Source: a virus
DNA length: 21,190 nt
Virus record (IMG/VR): IMGVR_UViG_3300037189_011128
Location: 1 to 21,190 of that record
Strand: one strand, 5' to 3'
In this document: piece by piece, positions 5,647-13,595 of the stretch
Position numbering within the stretch: position 1 is the stretch's first letter
How the letters are laid out: each line of letters starts with the position of its first letter
Program-made: the position numbers and the translations under genes
The notes under the pieces: generated by a model
Database searches by the model: none
What the model was told of the DNA's origin: nothing
Seen by the model: only the letters and a program-made list of their open reading frames with translations

Positions 5647-8184
5647 TTGACCAAGTTCTACACCCATGTAGCCTCGAAGGGCGGCAAGATCCTTCATCGT
5701 GGTTGGGACGAGGATGGCACACGGATTCATGAGTCCGTTCCGTTCCGTCCCACGCTGTTTGTTCCGACAAGCAAGAAGGGGAGCAAGTGGAAGACCATCG
5801 ACGGCAAGTCCGTTGATGAGATCGACTTCCCCAACATCTACGAGTCGAGAAAGTTCATGGATGAGTACAAGGGTGTGCAGGGCTACTCCATCTACGGGGA
5901 CATTGATCCACAGTATCAGTACATCGCTGCGAACTACAAGGGCGAAGGCGAAGTCGAGTACAACCAAAAGCACATTCGGATCATGTACATCGACATCGAG
6001 ACCGAGAGCGAAGACGGCTTCGCTTCCCCCGAGAATCCGACCGAGCGGGTCAACGCCATCACTATGACCATGTCTGACGGCAAGTGCATCAGCCTTGCCC
6101 TGCATCCGTTCAAGGTCAGCGGTGTGGAGTGCCGTACCTACGAGGACGATGAGCGGCGGTTGCTTGCCGACTTCGTTGAACTGTGGGAGACGCTCGACCC
6201 CGACATCGTGACGGGTTGGAATGTCAACCTGTTCGATATGCCCTACCTGTACAACCGAATCACCTCCATCCTTGGCAAGAAGATGGCACAGCGGCTGTCT
6301 CCGTGGGGCGAGGTGCGAGACCGCAAGGTCGTTGTGAAGGATCGGATCAACACGGCATTCGAGTTCGTTGGCGTGACCATCCTCGACTACCTCGACCTCT
6401 ACAAGAAGTTCACCTTCGTGCAGCAGGAGACCTACAAGTTGGGTCACATCGCAGCAGTCGAGTTGGGCGAGGACAAGTTGTCCTACGAGGAGTTCGGCTC
6501 CCTGCGTGAGTTCTACAGCAAGGACTTTCAGAAGTTCATGGAATACAACATTCGAGATGTCCACCTCGTGGTCAAACTCGAATCCAAGTTGCGCCTCCTC
6601 GAACTCGCTTTCGGTCTGACCTATTCGGCACGGTCGAACTTCGGTGATGTGTTCTCACAGGTACGCATGTGGGACTCGATCATCTACAACTACCTCATGC
6701 GACATGGCGTGGTCATCCCGCCTCGCAGCCGTGAGGACAAGGACGAGCAGTTCGAGGGTGCTTATGTCAAGGAGCCACAGGTCGGTCAGCACAAGTGGGT
6801 CGTGTCGTTCGACCTTGACTCGCTGTACCCTCACCTGATCATGCAGTACAACATCAGCCCTGAGACCATCGTCTCCGAGCGACTCCCCGCCATCACGGTG
6901 GATGCCCTGATCAGCGGCAAGGATCCTGCCATGGAGCAGTTCCTCGCCATGAAGAAGGAGGAGGGGCTGTGTGTCGCCGCCAACGGCACCGTCTACCGCA
7001 AGGATGTCCGTGGGTTCCTAGCCGAACTCATGGAGACCATGTACGAGCAGCGCAAGCAGTTCAAGAAGCAGATGCTCGAAGCCAAGGCATACCTGAAGAA
7101 CAACACGAACCTGACCCCCGAGCAGATCGACTCGAAGAAGCGGGAGATCTCGAAGTACGGCAACTTCCAACTTGTCCGTAAGGTGCAGTTGAACTCCGCT
7201 TACGGTGCCTTGGGCAACCAATACTGCCGCTACTACAACATCAACATGGCAGAAGCCATCACGGTGTCGGGTCAGTTGTCGGCTCGTTGGATCGAGAAGC
7301 AGTTGAACGACTTCCTGAACAAGACCTGTGAGACGAGCGGCGTGGACTATGTCATCGCATCGGACACCGACTCCGTCTATCTCCGCATGTCCGAGTTGGT
7401 GGACAAGATCTCCCCCAACAAGTCGCAGGAGAAGACCGTGCAGTTCATCGACAAGTCCTGCAAGGAGATCGTCCTGCCGTTCATCGCCAAGAAGTACGAG
7501 GAGTTGGCAAAGCGTATGAATGCATATGCCAACAAGATGTCCATGAAGCGGGAATCCATCGCAGCCAAGGGCATTTGGACTGCCAAGAAGCGGTACGCCC
7601 TGACCGTCCTCAAGGGCGAGGACGATGTCTACATGGAGAAGCCCGAACTGAAGATCACGGGCATGGAGATGGTCAAGTCCTCGACTCCTGCCATCGTCCG
7701 CAAGCGGCTCAAGGAAGCCATGGAGATCATCATGCTGAAGGACGAGTCAGACCTCCGTGCCTTCGTGCAGAAGTTCCGTGACGAGTTCTGCATGCTTCCC
7801 GCCGAGGACATCGCCTTCCCGAGAGGCTGCAACGGCTTGGACGAGTACGCCGACTACAGCGGCATCTACAAGAAGGGTACGCCGATTCAGGTCAAGGGCG
7901 CATTGATATTCAATCATTGGGTGCGTAAGAAGAAACTTGACCAACGCTACCCGCTGATCCGTGAGGGCGAGAAGGTCAAGTTCGTGTACCTACGCATGCC
8001 CAACCCCGTGCGTGAGAAGGTCATCTCGTTCATGACTACCATCCCAAACGAACTCGCACTCAAGGACTTCATCGACTACGAGACGCAGTTCGAGAAGGTG
8101 TTTACTGAACCCCTAACTACTATTGCTGAAGTGATTGGGTGGGAACTCGAAGAAATCAGCACATTGGAGGATCTGTTCGCATGA
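5647..8184 (+). CDS. 43: DNA polymerase, family B, gp43
   Basis: This 845-aa replicative polymerase (T4 gp43 is 898 aa) is one intact frame. The 3'-5' exonuclease has motif I with Asp116 and Glu118, motif II NVNLFD with Asp197, and motif III YNIRD with Tyr300 and Asp304. The polymerase has motif A SFDLDSLYP (Asp389), motif B KVQLNSAYG (Lys512), and motif C SDTDS (Asp573, Asp575). All catalytic residues are present, so both synthesis and proofreading should work. The C-terminal TLEDLFA is a plausible sliding-clamp tail. The start is TTG at 5647, right after the previous TGA, with AGAGGAAG upstream; the first ATG in frame is far inside conserved sequence. In T4 the N-terminal and exonuclease region also binds gp43 mRNA. 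Confidence 0.97.
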   Translation: MTKFYTHVASKGGKILHRGWDEDGTRIHESVPFRPTLFVPTSKKGSKWKTIDGKSVDEIDFPNIYESRKFMDEYKGVQGYSIYGDIDPQYQYIAANYKGEGEVEYNQKHIRIMYIDIETESEDGFASPENPTERVNAITMTMSDGKCISLALHPFKVSGVECRTYEDDERRLLADFVELWETLDPDIVTGWNVNLFDMPYLYNRITSILGKKMAQRLSPWGEVRDRKVVVKDRINTAFEFVGVTILDYLDLYKKFTFVQQETYKLGHIAAVELGEDKLSYEEFGSLREFYSKDFQKFMEYNIRDVHLVVKLESKLRLLELAFGLTYSARSNFGDVFSQVRMWDSIIYNYLMRHGVVIPPRSREDKDEQFEGAYVKEPQVGQHKWVVSFDLDSLYPHLIMQYNISPETIVSERLPAITVDALISGKDPAMEQFLAMKKEEGLCVAANGTVYRKDVRGFLAELMETMYEQRKQFKKQMLEAKAYLKNNTNLTPEQIDSKKREISKYGNFQLVRKVQLNSAYGALGNQYCRYYNINMAEAITVSGQLSARWIEKQLNDFLNKTCETSGVDYVIASDTDSVYLRMSELVDKISPNKSQEKTVQFIDKSCKEIVLPFIAKKYEELAKRMNAYANKMSMKRESIAAKGIWTAKKRYALTVLKGEDDVYMEKPELKITGMEMVKSSTPAIVRKRLKEAMEIIMLKDESDLRAFVQKFRDEFCMLPAEDIAFPRGCNGLDEYADYSGIYKKGTPIQVKGALIFNHWVRKKKLDQRYPLIREGEKVKFVYLRMPNPVREKVISFMTTIPNELALKDFIDYETQFEKVFTEPLTTIAEVIGWELEEISTLEDLFA

Positions 8185-8384
8185 GTACGCAAGACACATT
8201 TATGAAGATCGTCACCGTAGGAGTCATCGTTAGCGTGGTTGGTCTCGCCTATTGGCACTTCATTGGTTGGTTCTGCAACACAATGACGGGGCGGGATCCG
8301 TTGCCCCCCGCTAACCTGAAGATCGTCAAGAAGAAGAAGACCACCAAGAAGGTGACCAAGAAGGTCTCCAAGAAGACCCGCTAA
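8181..8384 (+). CDS. Small membrane protein with lysine-rich tail
   Basis: The 67-aa product has one clear hydrophobic segment (about residues 8-28, MKIVTVGVIVSVVGLAYWHF) followed by a short linker with PLPP and a strongly basic tail of repeated KKVT/KKVS units. The basic tail probably faces the cytoplasm. ATG 8181 overlaps the polymerase stop (ATGA) and has GGAGG at 8166-8170. The tail is encoded by a near-tandem 12-base repeat. Function unknown: it could be a holin-like or anti-holin-like protein, or a membrane anchor that binds DNA through its tail. Coupling to the polymerase gene is a positional fact, not proof of a joint role. Confidence 0.7.
   Translation: MSTQDTFMKIVTVGVIVSVVGLAYWHFIGWFCNTMTGRDPLPPANLKIVKKKKTTKKVTKKVSKKTR
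8345..8380 (+). repeat. Three imperfect 12-base tandem units coding KKVT/S
   Basis: Three successive units of the type (A/T)CCAAGAAGGT(G/C) encode the basic tail of the small membrane protein. The last unit is diverged (AAGAAGACC). Such a repeat can change length by slippage, altering the tail without shifting frame. Confidence 0.5.
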
Positions 8385-8392
8385 ATATCGGC

Positions 8393-9166
8393 ATGGAACG
8401 GTTCAACTCCTTCGCAACTACCAAGGTTCAGTACCCCCATGTGCATCTGTCTTTCGATGATCACTCGATCACCGATTGGTACACGGTGCGTGGTGTGCTG
8501 AAGTTCAAGAAGGCGAAAGCCGTCTTCTATGTGGACTCGTTCGATGAGTTGGACGATGACGATATCGATAGGCTTCGTGCTTTGCGTTCCGATGGTCATA
8601 TCATCGGTTGCCACAGCGTGAGTCATGCTGATGCGATTGCATACTCCAAGAAGTATGGAATCGACAAGTACATCGAGGACGAAGTGATTCCCGCCATGGA
8701 GTCCATGGCAGCAGCGGGGTTCTCTCCCACTCACTTTGCCTTCCCGAACTCACACTTCGATGAGCCTCTGTATGAAGCGGTATCAAAACTGTTCTGCTAT
8801 GTCAGACCAGGAAACGAAAGCCACTTCTACACCAAGAGCCGAATGTACATTCAGGGTGATCGCCTCAATCATCAGAATGAGACCTGTGAACATCGCATTC
8901 GCAAGGGTGAGATGGTCGGGGTCATCAAGGACATCACCGAACACCTGAAGGCAGACCACGGGATCAGTCTTGTGTTTCATGACATCCGCCGCATTGGTCA
9001 GCCGAAGCATGAAGGTACACAGGCAAGCAATACTGCCTTTATCACCGCAGAAGAGTTGGATACCGTTCTCGCAGCCGTGAATGCTGCGGGGGCTGTCTAC
9101 GAAACCTTTGCTGAACATTGCAAAGTTGGCAAGGATCCGTTTGACAAGCCTGAAGGTCTAGTGTAG
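8393..9166 (+). CDS. Polysaccharide deacetylase (NodB/CE4 family)
   Basis: The 257-aa protein shows the CE4 deacetylase core. Motif 1 is LSFDD with the catalytic and metal-binding Asp22-Asp23. Motif 2 is HSVSH at 74-78, giving two metal-binding histidines. The AFPNSHFDE stretch (from about 125) stands where the family usually has RxPxG, and a late LVFHDI supplies another His. These enzymes remove N- or O-acetyl groups from chitin-like glycans, peptidoglycan or surface polysaccharides. No signal peptide is visible, so it would act inside the cell or on the virion. ATG 8393 has a poor ribosome site. It lies between polymerase and uvsX, separate from the glycan island but plausibly related in function. 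Substrate unknown. Confidence 0.8.
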   Translation: MERFNSFATTKVQYPHVHLSFDDHSITDWYTVRGVLKFKKAKAVFYVDSFDELDDDDIDRLRALRSDGHIIGCHSVSHADAIAYSKKYGIDKYIEDEVIPAMESMAAAGFSPTHFAFPNSHFDEPLYEAVSKLFCYVRPGNESHFYTKSRMYIQGDRLNHQNETCEHRIRKGEMVGVIKDITEHLKADHGISLVFHDIRRIGQPKHEGTQASNTAFITAEELDTVLAAVNAAGAVYETFAEHCKVGKDPFDKPEGLV

Positions 9167-9169
9167 AAT
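9141..9169 (+). promoter_or_regulatory. Sigma70-type promoter before uvsX
   Basis: Perfect -35 TTGACA (9141-9146), 17-base spacer, -10 TAGAAT (9164-9169). The -10 includes the TAG stop of the deacetylase gene. The predicted start near 9176 gives a leader of about 28 bases that carries the GGAG ribosome site of uvsX. This is the strongest of the three host-type promoters in the window and could drive uvsX plus the glycan island behind it. Confidence 0.7.
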
Positions 9170-9194
9170 CCGTCCAAATAACCCCTTTCGTAAT

Positions 9195-9206
9195 GGAGAT
9201 ATCATG
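9195..9206 (+). promoter_or_regulatory. uvsX ribosome site and start, identical to that of regA
   Basis: GGAGATATCATG at the uvsX start equals the regA start region base for base over 12 positions. Other genes in the window use different sequences. It may be a RegA target; this is inference from T4, where RegA acts at start regions of early messages. Confidence 0.35.
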
Positions 9207-10250
9207 AGTTTCTTGAAGAGCCTAGTGAAGAGCAGCGGCAACGAGTTTGCCCGCATCGTGACTGATGGAACCGAAGCCGATGTGTCGGGATTTGTTGACA
9301 CAGGCTCCTACGCATTCAACGCCCTCGTGTCAGGCACTCTGACGGGCGGCATCGCCAACAACAAGATCCTCGGCATCGCAGGAGAGTCTGCCACGGGCAA
9401 GACTTACTTTGCGCTTGGCATCGCAGGACAGTTCCTTGCCGACCACGAGGACGGTGTGGTTCTCTACTTCGACAGCGAACAGGCTGTGACGAGCGACATG
9501 ATCAAGTCCCGTGGTCTTGATCCGTCCAAGGTCGCCGTGTTCCCTGTTGCCACGGTCGAGAACTTCCGCTTTCAGTTGATTCAGATCCTTGACAACTTCG
9601 GTAAGTTGGACAAGAAGGATCAGAAGCCGATCATGGTGGTGCTTGACTCGCTCGGTATGTTGTCCACCTCGAAGGAGATGAACGACACCGCAGAGGGCAA
9701 GGAAGTCCGTGACATGACCCGTTCACAGGTCATCAAGGGAACCTTCCGTACCGTGACCCTCAAGTTGGGCAAATACAACATCCCGCTGATCGTGACCAAC
9801 CACACCTACGATGTCGTGGGTGCGTATGTGCCGACCAAGGAGATGGGTGGTGGTAGCGGTCTCAAGTACTCCGCTTCGACCATCGTCTACCTGTCCAAGA
9901 AGAAGCACAAGGTCAACGATGAGGTTGTGGGCAACATCATTCATTGCAAGACCTACAAGAGCCGCCTGACCAAGGAGAACCGTCAGGTCGATGTCCTGCT
10001 CAACTACGATACGGGACTCGACCGCTACTACGGTCTCGTGGAACTTGGTCTCGCACAGGGAGTGTTCAAGAAGGTGTCGAACAAGATTCAGTTCCCTGAC
10101 GGCACCTCCGCATTCGAGAGCCATATCAACAAGGATCCGCAGAAGTACTTCACCGAGTCTGTAATCAAGGCTTTGGATGAGGCTGCTGCCAAGGAGTTCA
10201 AGTACGGTGTCGGTGAGATCCCCGATGCCGAAGAGGAGACCGAAGAGTGA
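9204..10250 (+). CDS. uvsX: UvsX RecA-like recombinase
   Basis: The 348-aa protein is a T4-type UvsX strand-exchange ATPase (T4 UvsX is 391 aa). Walker A GESATGKT is at 60-67 and Walker B PIMVVLDSL at about 142-150. A segment around SQVIKGTFRTVTLKLGKYNI followed by PLIVTNHTYD matches the RecA-fold core after the ATPase site. The C-terminus is acidic. UvsX coats single-stranded DNA with the help of UvsY and drives recombination-dependent replication and repair. ATG 9204 has GGAG 6 bases upstream and its own host-type promoter. In T4 the downstream genes are 40 and 41; here a 10.5-kb island separates uvsX from gene 41. Confidence 0.95.
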   Translation: MSFLKSLVKSSGNEFARIVTDGTEADVSGFVDTGSYAFNALVSGTLTGGIANNKILGIAGESATGKTYFALGIAGQFLADHEDGVVLYFDSEQAVTSDMIKSRGLDPSKVAVFPVATVENFRFQLIQILDNFGKLDKKDQKPIMVVLDSLGMLSTSKEMNDTAEGKEVRDMTRSQVIKGTFRTVTLKLGKYNIPLIVTNHTYDVVGAYVPTKEMGGGSGLKYSASTIVYLSKKKHKVNDEVVGNIIHCKTYKSRLTKENRQVDVLLNYDTGLDRYYGLVELGLAQGVFKKVSNKIQFPDGTSAFESHINKDPQKYFTESVIKALDEAAAKEFKYGVGEIPDAEEETEE

Positions 10251-11023
10251 GCCGCCTAGTAGTCAAGATGCCAACCCGTGGCAGACCACAGAAGTTTGTG
10301 TCTGTCCTTGATCGGTACATCAACTTCTGCTCGGGGATGCAGGATGTGCAGTTCCTGATCTCCATGGATCATGATGATCCAACGATGAACAACCCCAACA
10401 TGATCTCGCTGCTTACCCGTATGCAGAATCAGTTGGATGGTCGCATTCACTTCGCTTATGGCTCATCCAAGAGCAAGATCGAAGCATGCAACGCCAACAT
10501 CGAGATGCTGCGCCGACTGAATCCCGACATCATTCTTCTCGCTTCTGACGATATGATTCCAATCGTCAGCGGCTACGATGACATCATCTGCAAGGACATG
10601 GGTAAGCACTTCCCCGATACGGATGGGGTGCTGCACTATGACGATGGATTCTCGGGCAAGGACAAGTTGATCACCTTGAGCATCCTTGGTCGCAAGTACT
10701 TCGAGCGTTTCGGGTACATCTACCATCCTGAGTATAAGAGTGTGTTCTCTGATGACGAGTTCACACAGGTTGCCCGTCTGATGAACAAGGTGGTCTATAT
10801 CGACCGCTGCATCATTCAGCATCAATGGGTGGGCATTCCATATGTTCAGGCACAGCAGGGACAGATCGCTGCCGAACAGATTCGCAGAGATCCCGTACAC
10901 GAGCGCAACGAGTCGCAGGAGATGTATGACCACGACCGTGGTGTCTATGAGCGTCACAAGGCAAGCAACTTCGGTATCGCTGTGAAGGAGGAAGCCCATG
11001 CGTCCATGGCGACCAACTCATAA
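10247..11023 (+). CDS. Glycosyltransferase-like protein (GT-A, GT2-type)
   Basis: The 258-aa protein begins with VVKMPTRGRPQKFVSVLDRY, a start typical of GT2-like transferases, continues with LISMDHDDPTMNN, and has LLASDDM at 98-103 as the probable DxD-like metal and nucleotide-sugar site. DGFSGKDKLITLSILGRKYF and a late FSDDEFTQVARL fit acceptor-side regions. The GTG start overlaps the uvsX stop (GTGA) and has an AGAGGAGA site upstream, so it is coupled to uvsX. It is the first gene of the glycan island. Donor sugar and acceptor are unknown. A predicted soluble protein, it would act in the cytoplasm. Confidence 0.7.
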   Translation: MSRLVVKMPTRGRPQKFVSVLDRYINFCSGMQDVQFLISMDHDDPTMNNPNMISLLTRMQNQLDGRIHFAYGSSKSKIEACNANIEMLRRLNPDIILLASDDMIPIVSGYDDIICKDMGKHFPDTDGVLHYDDGFSGKDKLITLSILGRKYFERFGYIYHPEYKSVFSDDEFTQVARLMNKVVYIDRCIIQHQWVGIPYVQAQQGQIAAEQIRRDPVHERNESQEMYDHDRGVYERHKASNFGIAVKEEAHASMATNS

Positions 11024-11597
11024 GTTGTCGATTCTTGTACCATCACTCAACAGCCGTAAGGACAAGTTGCAGCAGTTGATGGCTATGCTTCAGCCACAGA
11101 AGCGAGACAATGTGGAGATCATCGTCCTTGGTGATGATGGTCAGATGTCCATTGGGCAGAAGCGGAATATGCTTCTCATGCAGTCGCATGGTGAGTATGT
11201 TTCCTTTGTCGATGACGATGACATGGTTCCCAACGACTATGTGGATCGCATCGTGAATGCACTAGCCAAGCACAACCCCGACTGCACCTCTCTGACGGGG
11301 CGCATCGTGTTCTCGGATGGCTACAGCCGCCCGTTCGTCCATTCCCTGCGGTATGACCGTTGGATCGATGACCACGACAACAAGGTCTACTACCGTCCAC
11401 CCAATCACCTGAACGCAGTTCGTCGTGACCTAGCGGTTAAGGTTGGATTCCCTCAAGTAAACCTCGGAGAAGATCGGCACTTCTCCGTCAACATTCGTCC
11501 ACTCCTCAAGAAGGAAGCATGGATTGATGGTGAACTCTATGAGTATCGTTGCCGTAACACATTTGAACAGACCCACAACAATCAGGTGAAGCGATGA
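10998..11597 (+). CDS. Glycosyltransferase family 2-like protein
   Basis: The 199-aa protein has the GT2 N-terminal pattern LSILVPSLNSRKDKLQQL, then EIIVLGDDGQMSIGQKRNML and a strong metal site FVDDDDM (Asp72-Asp75). A later LGEDRHFSVNI probably holds the catalytic base. It is short for a GT2 enzyme but seems to cover the full nucleotide-binding and acceptor halves. ATG 10998 lies 26 bases inside the previous gene, with a strong AAGGAGGAA ribosome site. It shares the MSIGxK...DDDD layout with the protein at 19587, so these two look like paralogues at the two ends of the island. Sugar and acceptor unknown. Confidence 0.8.
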   Translation: MRPWRPTHKLSILVPSLNSRKDKLQQLMAMLQPQKRDNVEIIVLGDDGQMSIGQKRNMLLMQSHGEYVSFVDDDDMVPNDYVDRIVNALAKHNPDCTSLTGRIVFSDGYSRPFVHSLRYDRWIDDHDNKVYYRPPNHLNAVRRDLAVKVGFPQVNLGEDRHFSVNIRPLLKKEAWIDGELYEYRCRNTFEQTHNNQVKR

Positions 11598-12496
11598 AAG
11601 TATGCGTAACAGGCGGTGCAGGATACATTGGTTCCCATCTCGTCTCTGTCCTTGCATTTCAGGGACATGAGGTGGTGGTCGTTGACAACTTGGAGAATGG
11701 CAATCGTATCCACCCGAAGTGCCAGTTCTTCTCCCATGACATTCGTGAGATCAACGACATCGAAGATCGGTTGCAGGGAACCGAAGTGTTCTTTCATCTA
11801 GCCGCAGACAAGCGGGCAGCATCCGAGGAGTACTACGAGATGGTCTCCGCTAATGTGGCGGGCACCGCTGCCGTCCTAGAGACCGCAAAGAAGGTCGGCG
11901 CACGGCGCATGGTTTTCTCTTCGTCCTGTGCCGTCTACACCAAGGGGATGTATGACCGTGGCATCGTCTCCGAATCAGCCGCCGATGCCGAGCGGGGTAC
12001 GCAGCAGAATGTCTATGGCTTGAGCAAGTTGCTCTGCGAGGATCTCTGCAAGTTCATGTCTGATGACAAGTTCTCATGCATCAACCTACGATACTTCAAT
12101 GTATGGGGTGGGCAATACTTGGATTCGGCACCCGTCCACAAGTCCGTGATTGAGATCTTTGCCGACAAGAAGCGCAAGGGTGAACCCATCATGATCTATG
12201 GAGACGGTGGTACGGTTCGTGACTTCGTCCATGTCAACGATGTCGTAAAGGCAAACCTGTTGGCTGTGGATCACGCCCCACGCACGGGTGCGACCACCTT
12301 CAACATCTGCAACAACAAGGCAACCACGGTTCTAGACATTGCCAAGAAGGTCTGTGGAGAGGACTACCCGATGGAATACAAGCCTATGCGGGGAAACGAA
12401 CTCCCGTGGTGCGTGGGGTCAAACGCCCTTGCAGCCTCGGAACTCGGATGGGTTCCAGATCACAGCATCGATGAGTTGACACCCGATTCTTATTGA
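11594..12496 (+). CDS. NAD-dependent sugar epimerase, UDP-glucose 4-epimerase-like
   Basis: The 300-aa extended short-chain dehydrogenase has the NAD-binding GGAGYIG at 7-13, the FHLAA segment at 67-71, a catalytic Ser region VFSSSCAVY (around 108-115) and Tyr141/Lys145 in YGLSK. RYFNVWG and a YGDG...RDFVHVNDV stretch are typical of GalE-like enzymes. The likely reaction is interconversion of UDP-glucose and UDP-galactose, or of similar hexoses. The next gene is UDP-galactopyranose mutase, which uses UDP-galactose, so GalE-type activity is the best guess. The ATG overlaps the previous stop (ATGA). Other epimerases or dehydratases of the family cannot be excluded. Confidence 0.88.
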   Translation: MKVCVTGGAGYIGSHLVSVLAFQGHEVVVVDNLENGNRIHPKCQFFSHDIREINDIEDRLQGTEVFFHLAADKRAASEEYYEMVSANVAGTAAVLETAKKVGARRMVFSSSCAVYTKGMYDRGIVSESAADAERGTQQNVYGLSKLLCEDLCKFMSDDKFSCINLRYFNVWGGQYLDSAPVHKSVIEIFADKKRKGEPIMIYGDGGTVRDFVHVNDVVKANLLAVDHAPRTGATTFNICNNKATTVLDIAKKVCGEDYPMEYKPMRGNELPWCVGSNALAASELGWVPDHSIDELTPDSY

Positions 12497-12509
12497 ACTG
12501 AAGGTTTCC

Positions 12510-13595
12510 ATGTACGACTATCTCATTGTGGGGTCGGGTCTATTCGGCTCCATCTTCGCTCGTCAGATGACTGATAGAGGGGCGAAGTGCCTTGTCATCG
12601 ACAAGAGAAACCATATCGGAGGCAACTGCTATACCAAGGATGTTGGGGGTATTCATGTTCATGAGTACGGACCACACATCTTTCATACGAGCAGCGACCG
12701 TGTGTGGGAATACATGAATCGGTGGACGAAGTTCAATCACTTCGTCTATCGCCCAAAGGTTTCAAACAAGGGACAGGTCTATTCCTTTCCGATCAACCTG
12801 TTCACTCTGTATCAACTGTGGGGCGTGAGCAATCCTGCCGATGCAAAGCGTAAGTTGGACGAGGTCAAGGTAAAGATCGAGAACCCCTCGAACCTTGAGG
12901 AGTGGATCCTGTCACAGGTTGGTGAGGAGATCTATCACAAGTTCGTCTATGGCTACACCAAGAAGCAATGGGGACGAGACCCCAAGGAACTGCCCGCTTC
13001 GATCATCAAGCGTCTGCCCATTCGCCTGACCTTCGATGACAACTACTTCGAGGACAAGTATCAGGGCATCCCTATTGGTGGCTACACCGCCATATTTGAG
13101 AAGTGGCTCGATGGTATTCCTGTCGAGACGGGCGTTGACTATCTCAAAGAAAAGGATCGCTTCGATGCCATGGCAAAGCGTGTGGTCTACACAGGACCAA
13201 TCGATGAGTTCTTTGGCTGTGACCTTGGGAGACTCGAATGGAGAAGCCTACGCTTCGACCATGAGATCCTGACGGGAGACTTTCAAGGCAACGCTGCTTT
13301 CAACTACACGGATGAGTCGGTTCCATACACTCGCATCTGCGAACACAAGCATTTCGAGTTCGGCAAGCAGGAGCATACCGTCATCACCAAGGAGTATCCG
13401 CAGAGTTGGGATCCTTCTCGTGAGAAGTTCTATCCCCTGAATGATGAAGAAAACAATGCTCTCTACGCAAGATACAAGGAGAGGGTTGACAGCAACCGAT
13501 ACATACTTGGTGGTCGTTTGGCAGACTACAAGTACTACGATATGCACCAAGTAGTCGGATCAGCACTCGTGAGATCCGATAAGGAAACATCATAA
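12510..13595 (+). CDS. glf: UDP-galactopyranose mutase
   Basis: The 361-aa flavoprotein matches Glf (bacterial enzymes are about 367-390 aa). It has the FAD-binding GSGLFG at 8-13, HIGGNCYTK at 35-43, the signature GPHIFHT at 54-60, then VYSFPINLFTLYQLWG, YGYTKKQWGRDP, and PIGGYTAIFEKWL. The C-terminal GGRLADYKYYDM is the usual last FAD-binding region. The enzyme converts UDP-galactopyranose to UDP-galactofuranose, the donor for galactofuranose residues in bacterial surface glycans. With the epimerase just upstream this forms a two-step route from UDP-glucose. ATG 12510 has a GAAGG site. Very few phage genomes that I know of carry this gene with its epimerase. Confidence 0.95.
   Translation: MYDYLIVGSGLFGSIFARQMTDRGAKCLVIDKRNHIGGNCYTKDVGGIHVHEYGPHIFHTSSDRVWEYMNRWTKFNHFVYRPKVSNKGQVYSFPINLFTLYQLWGVSNPADAKRKLDEVKVKIENPSNLEEWILSQVGEEIYHKFVYGYTKKQWGRDPKELPASIIKRLPIRLTFDDNYFEDKYQGIPIGGYTAIFEKWLDGIPVETGVDYLKEKDRFDAMAKRVVYTGPIDEFFGCDLGRLEWRSLRFDHEILTGDFQGNAAFNYTDESVPYTRICEHKHFEFGKQEHTVITKEYPQSWDPSREKFYPLNDEENNALYARYKERVDSNRYILGGRLADYKYYDMHQVVGSALVRSDKETS

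Noticed and set aside
5446-6564. Long antisense open frame of 372 codons
   Set aside because: It lies opposite the GroES-like gene and the polymerase exonuclease domain, both strongly supported; it has a biased Leu/Val/Asp composition typical of the reverse strand of such genes and no ribosome site.
6814-6842. TTGACT and ATCATG with 17-base spacing inside the polymerase gene
   Set aside because: The -10 box is poor, no gene starts nearby, and it lies in conserved motif A coding sequence.
12476-12504. TTGACA before the UDP-galactopyranose mutase gene
   Set aside because: No acceptable -10 box at 16-18 bases; counted as chance.
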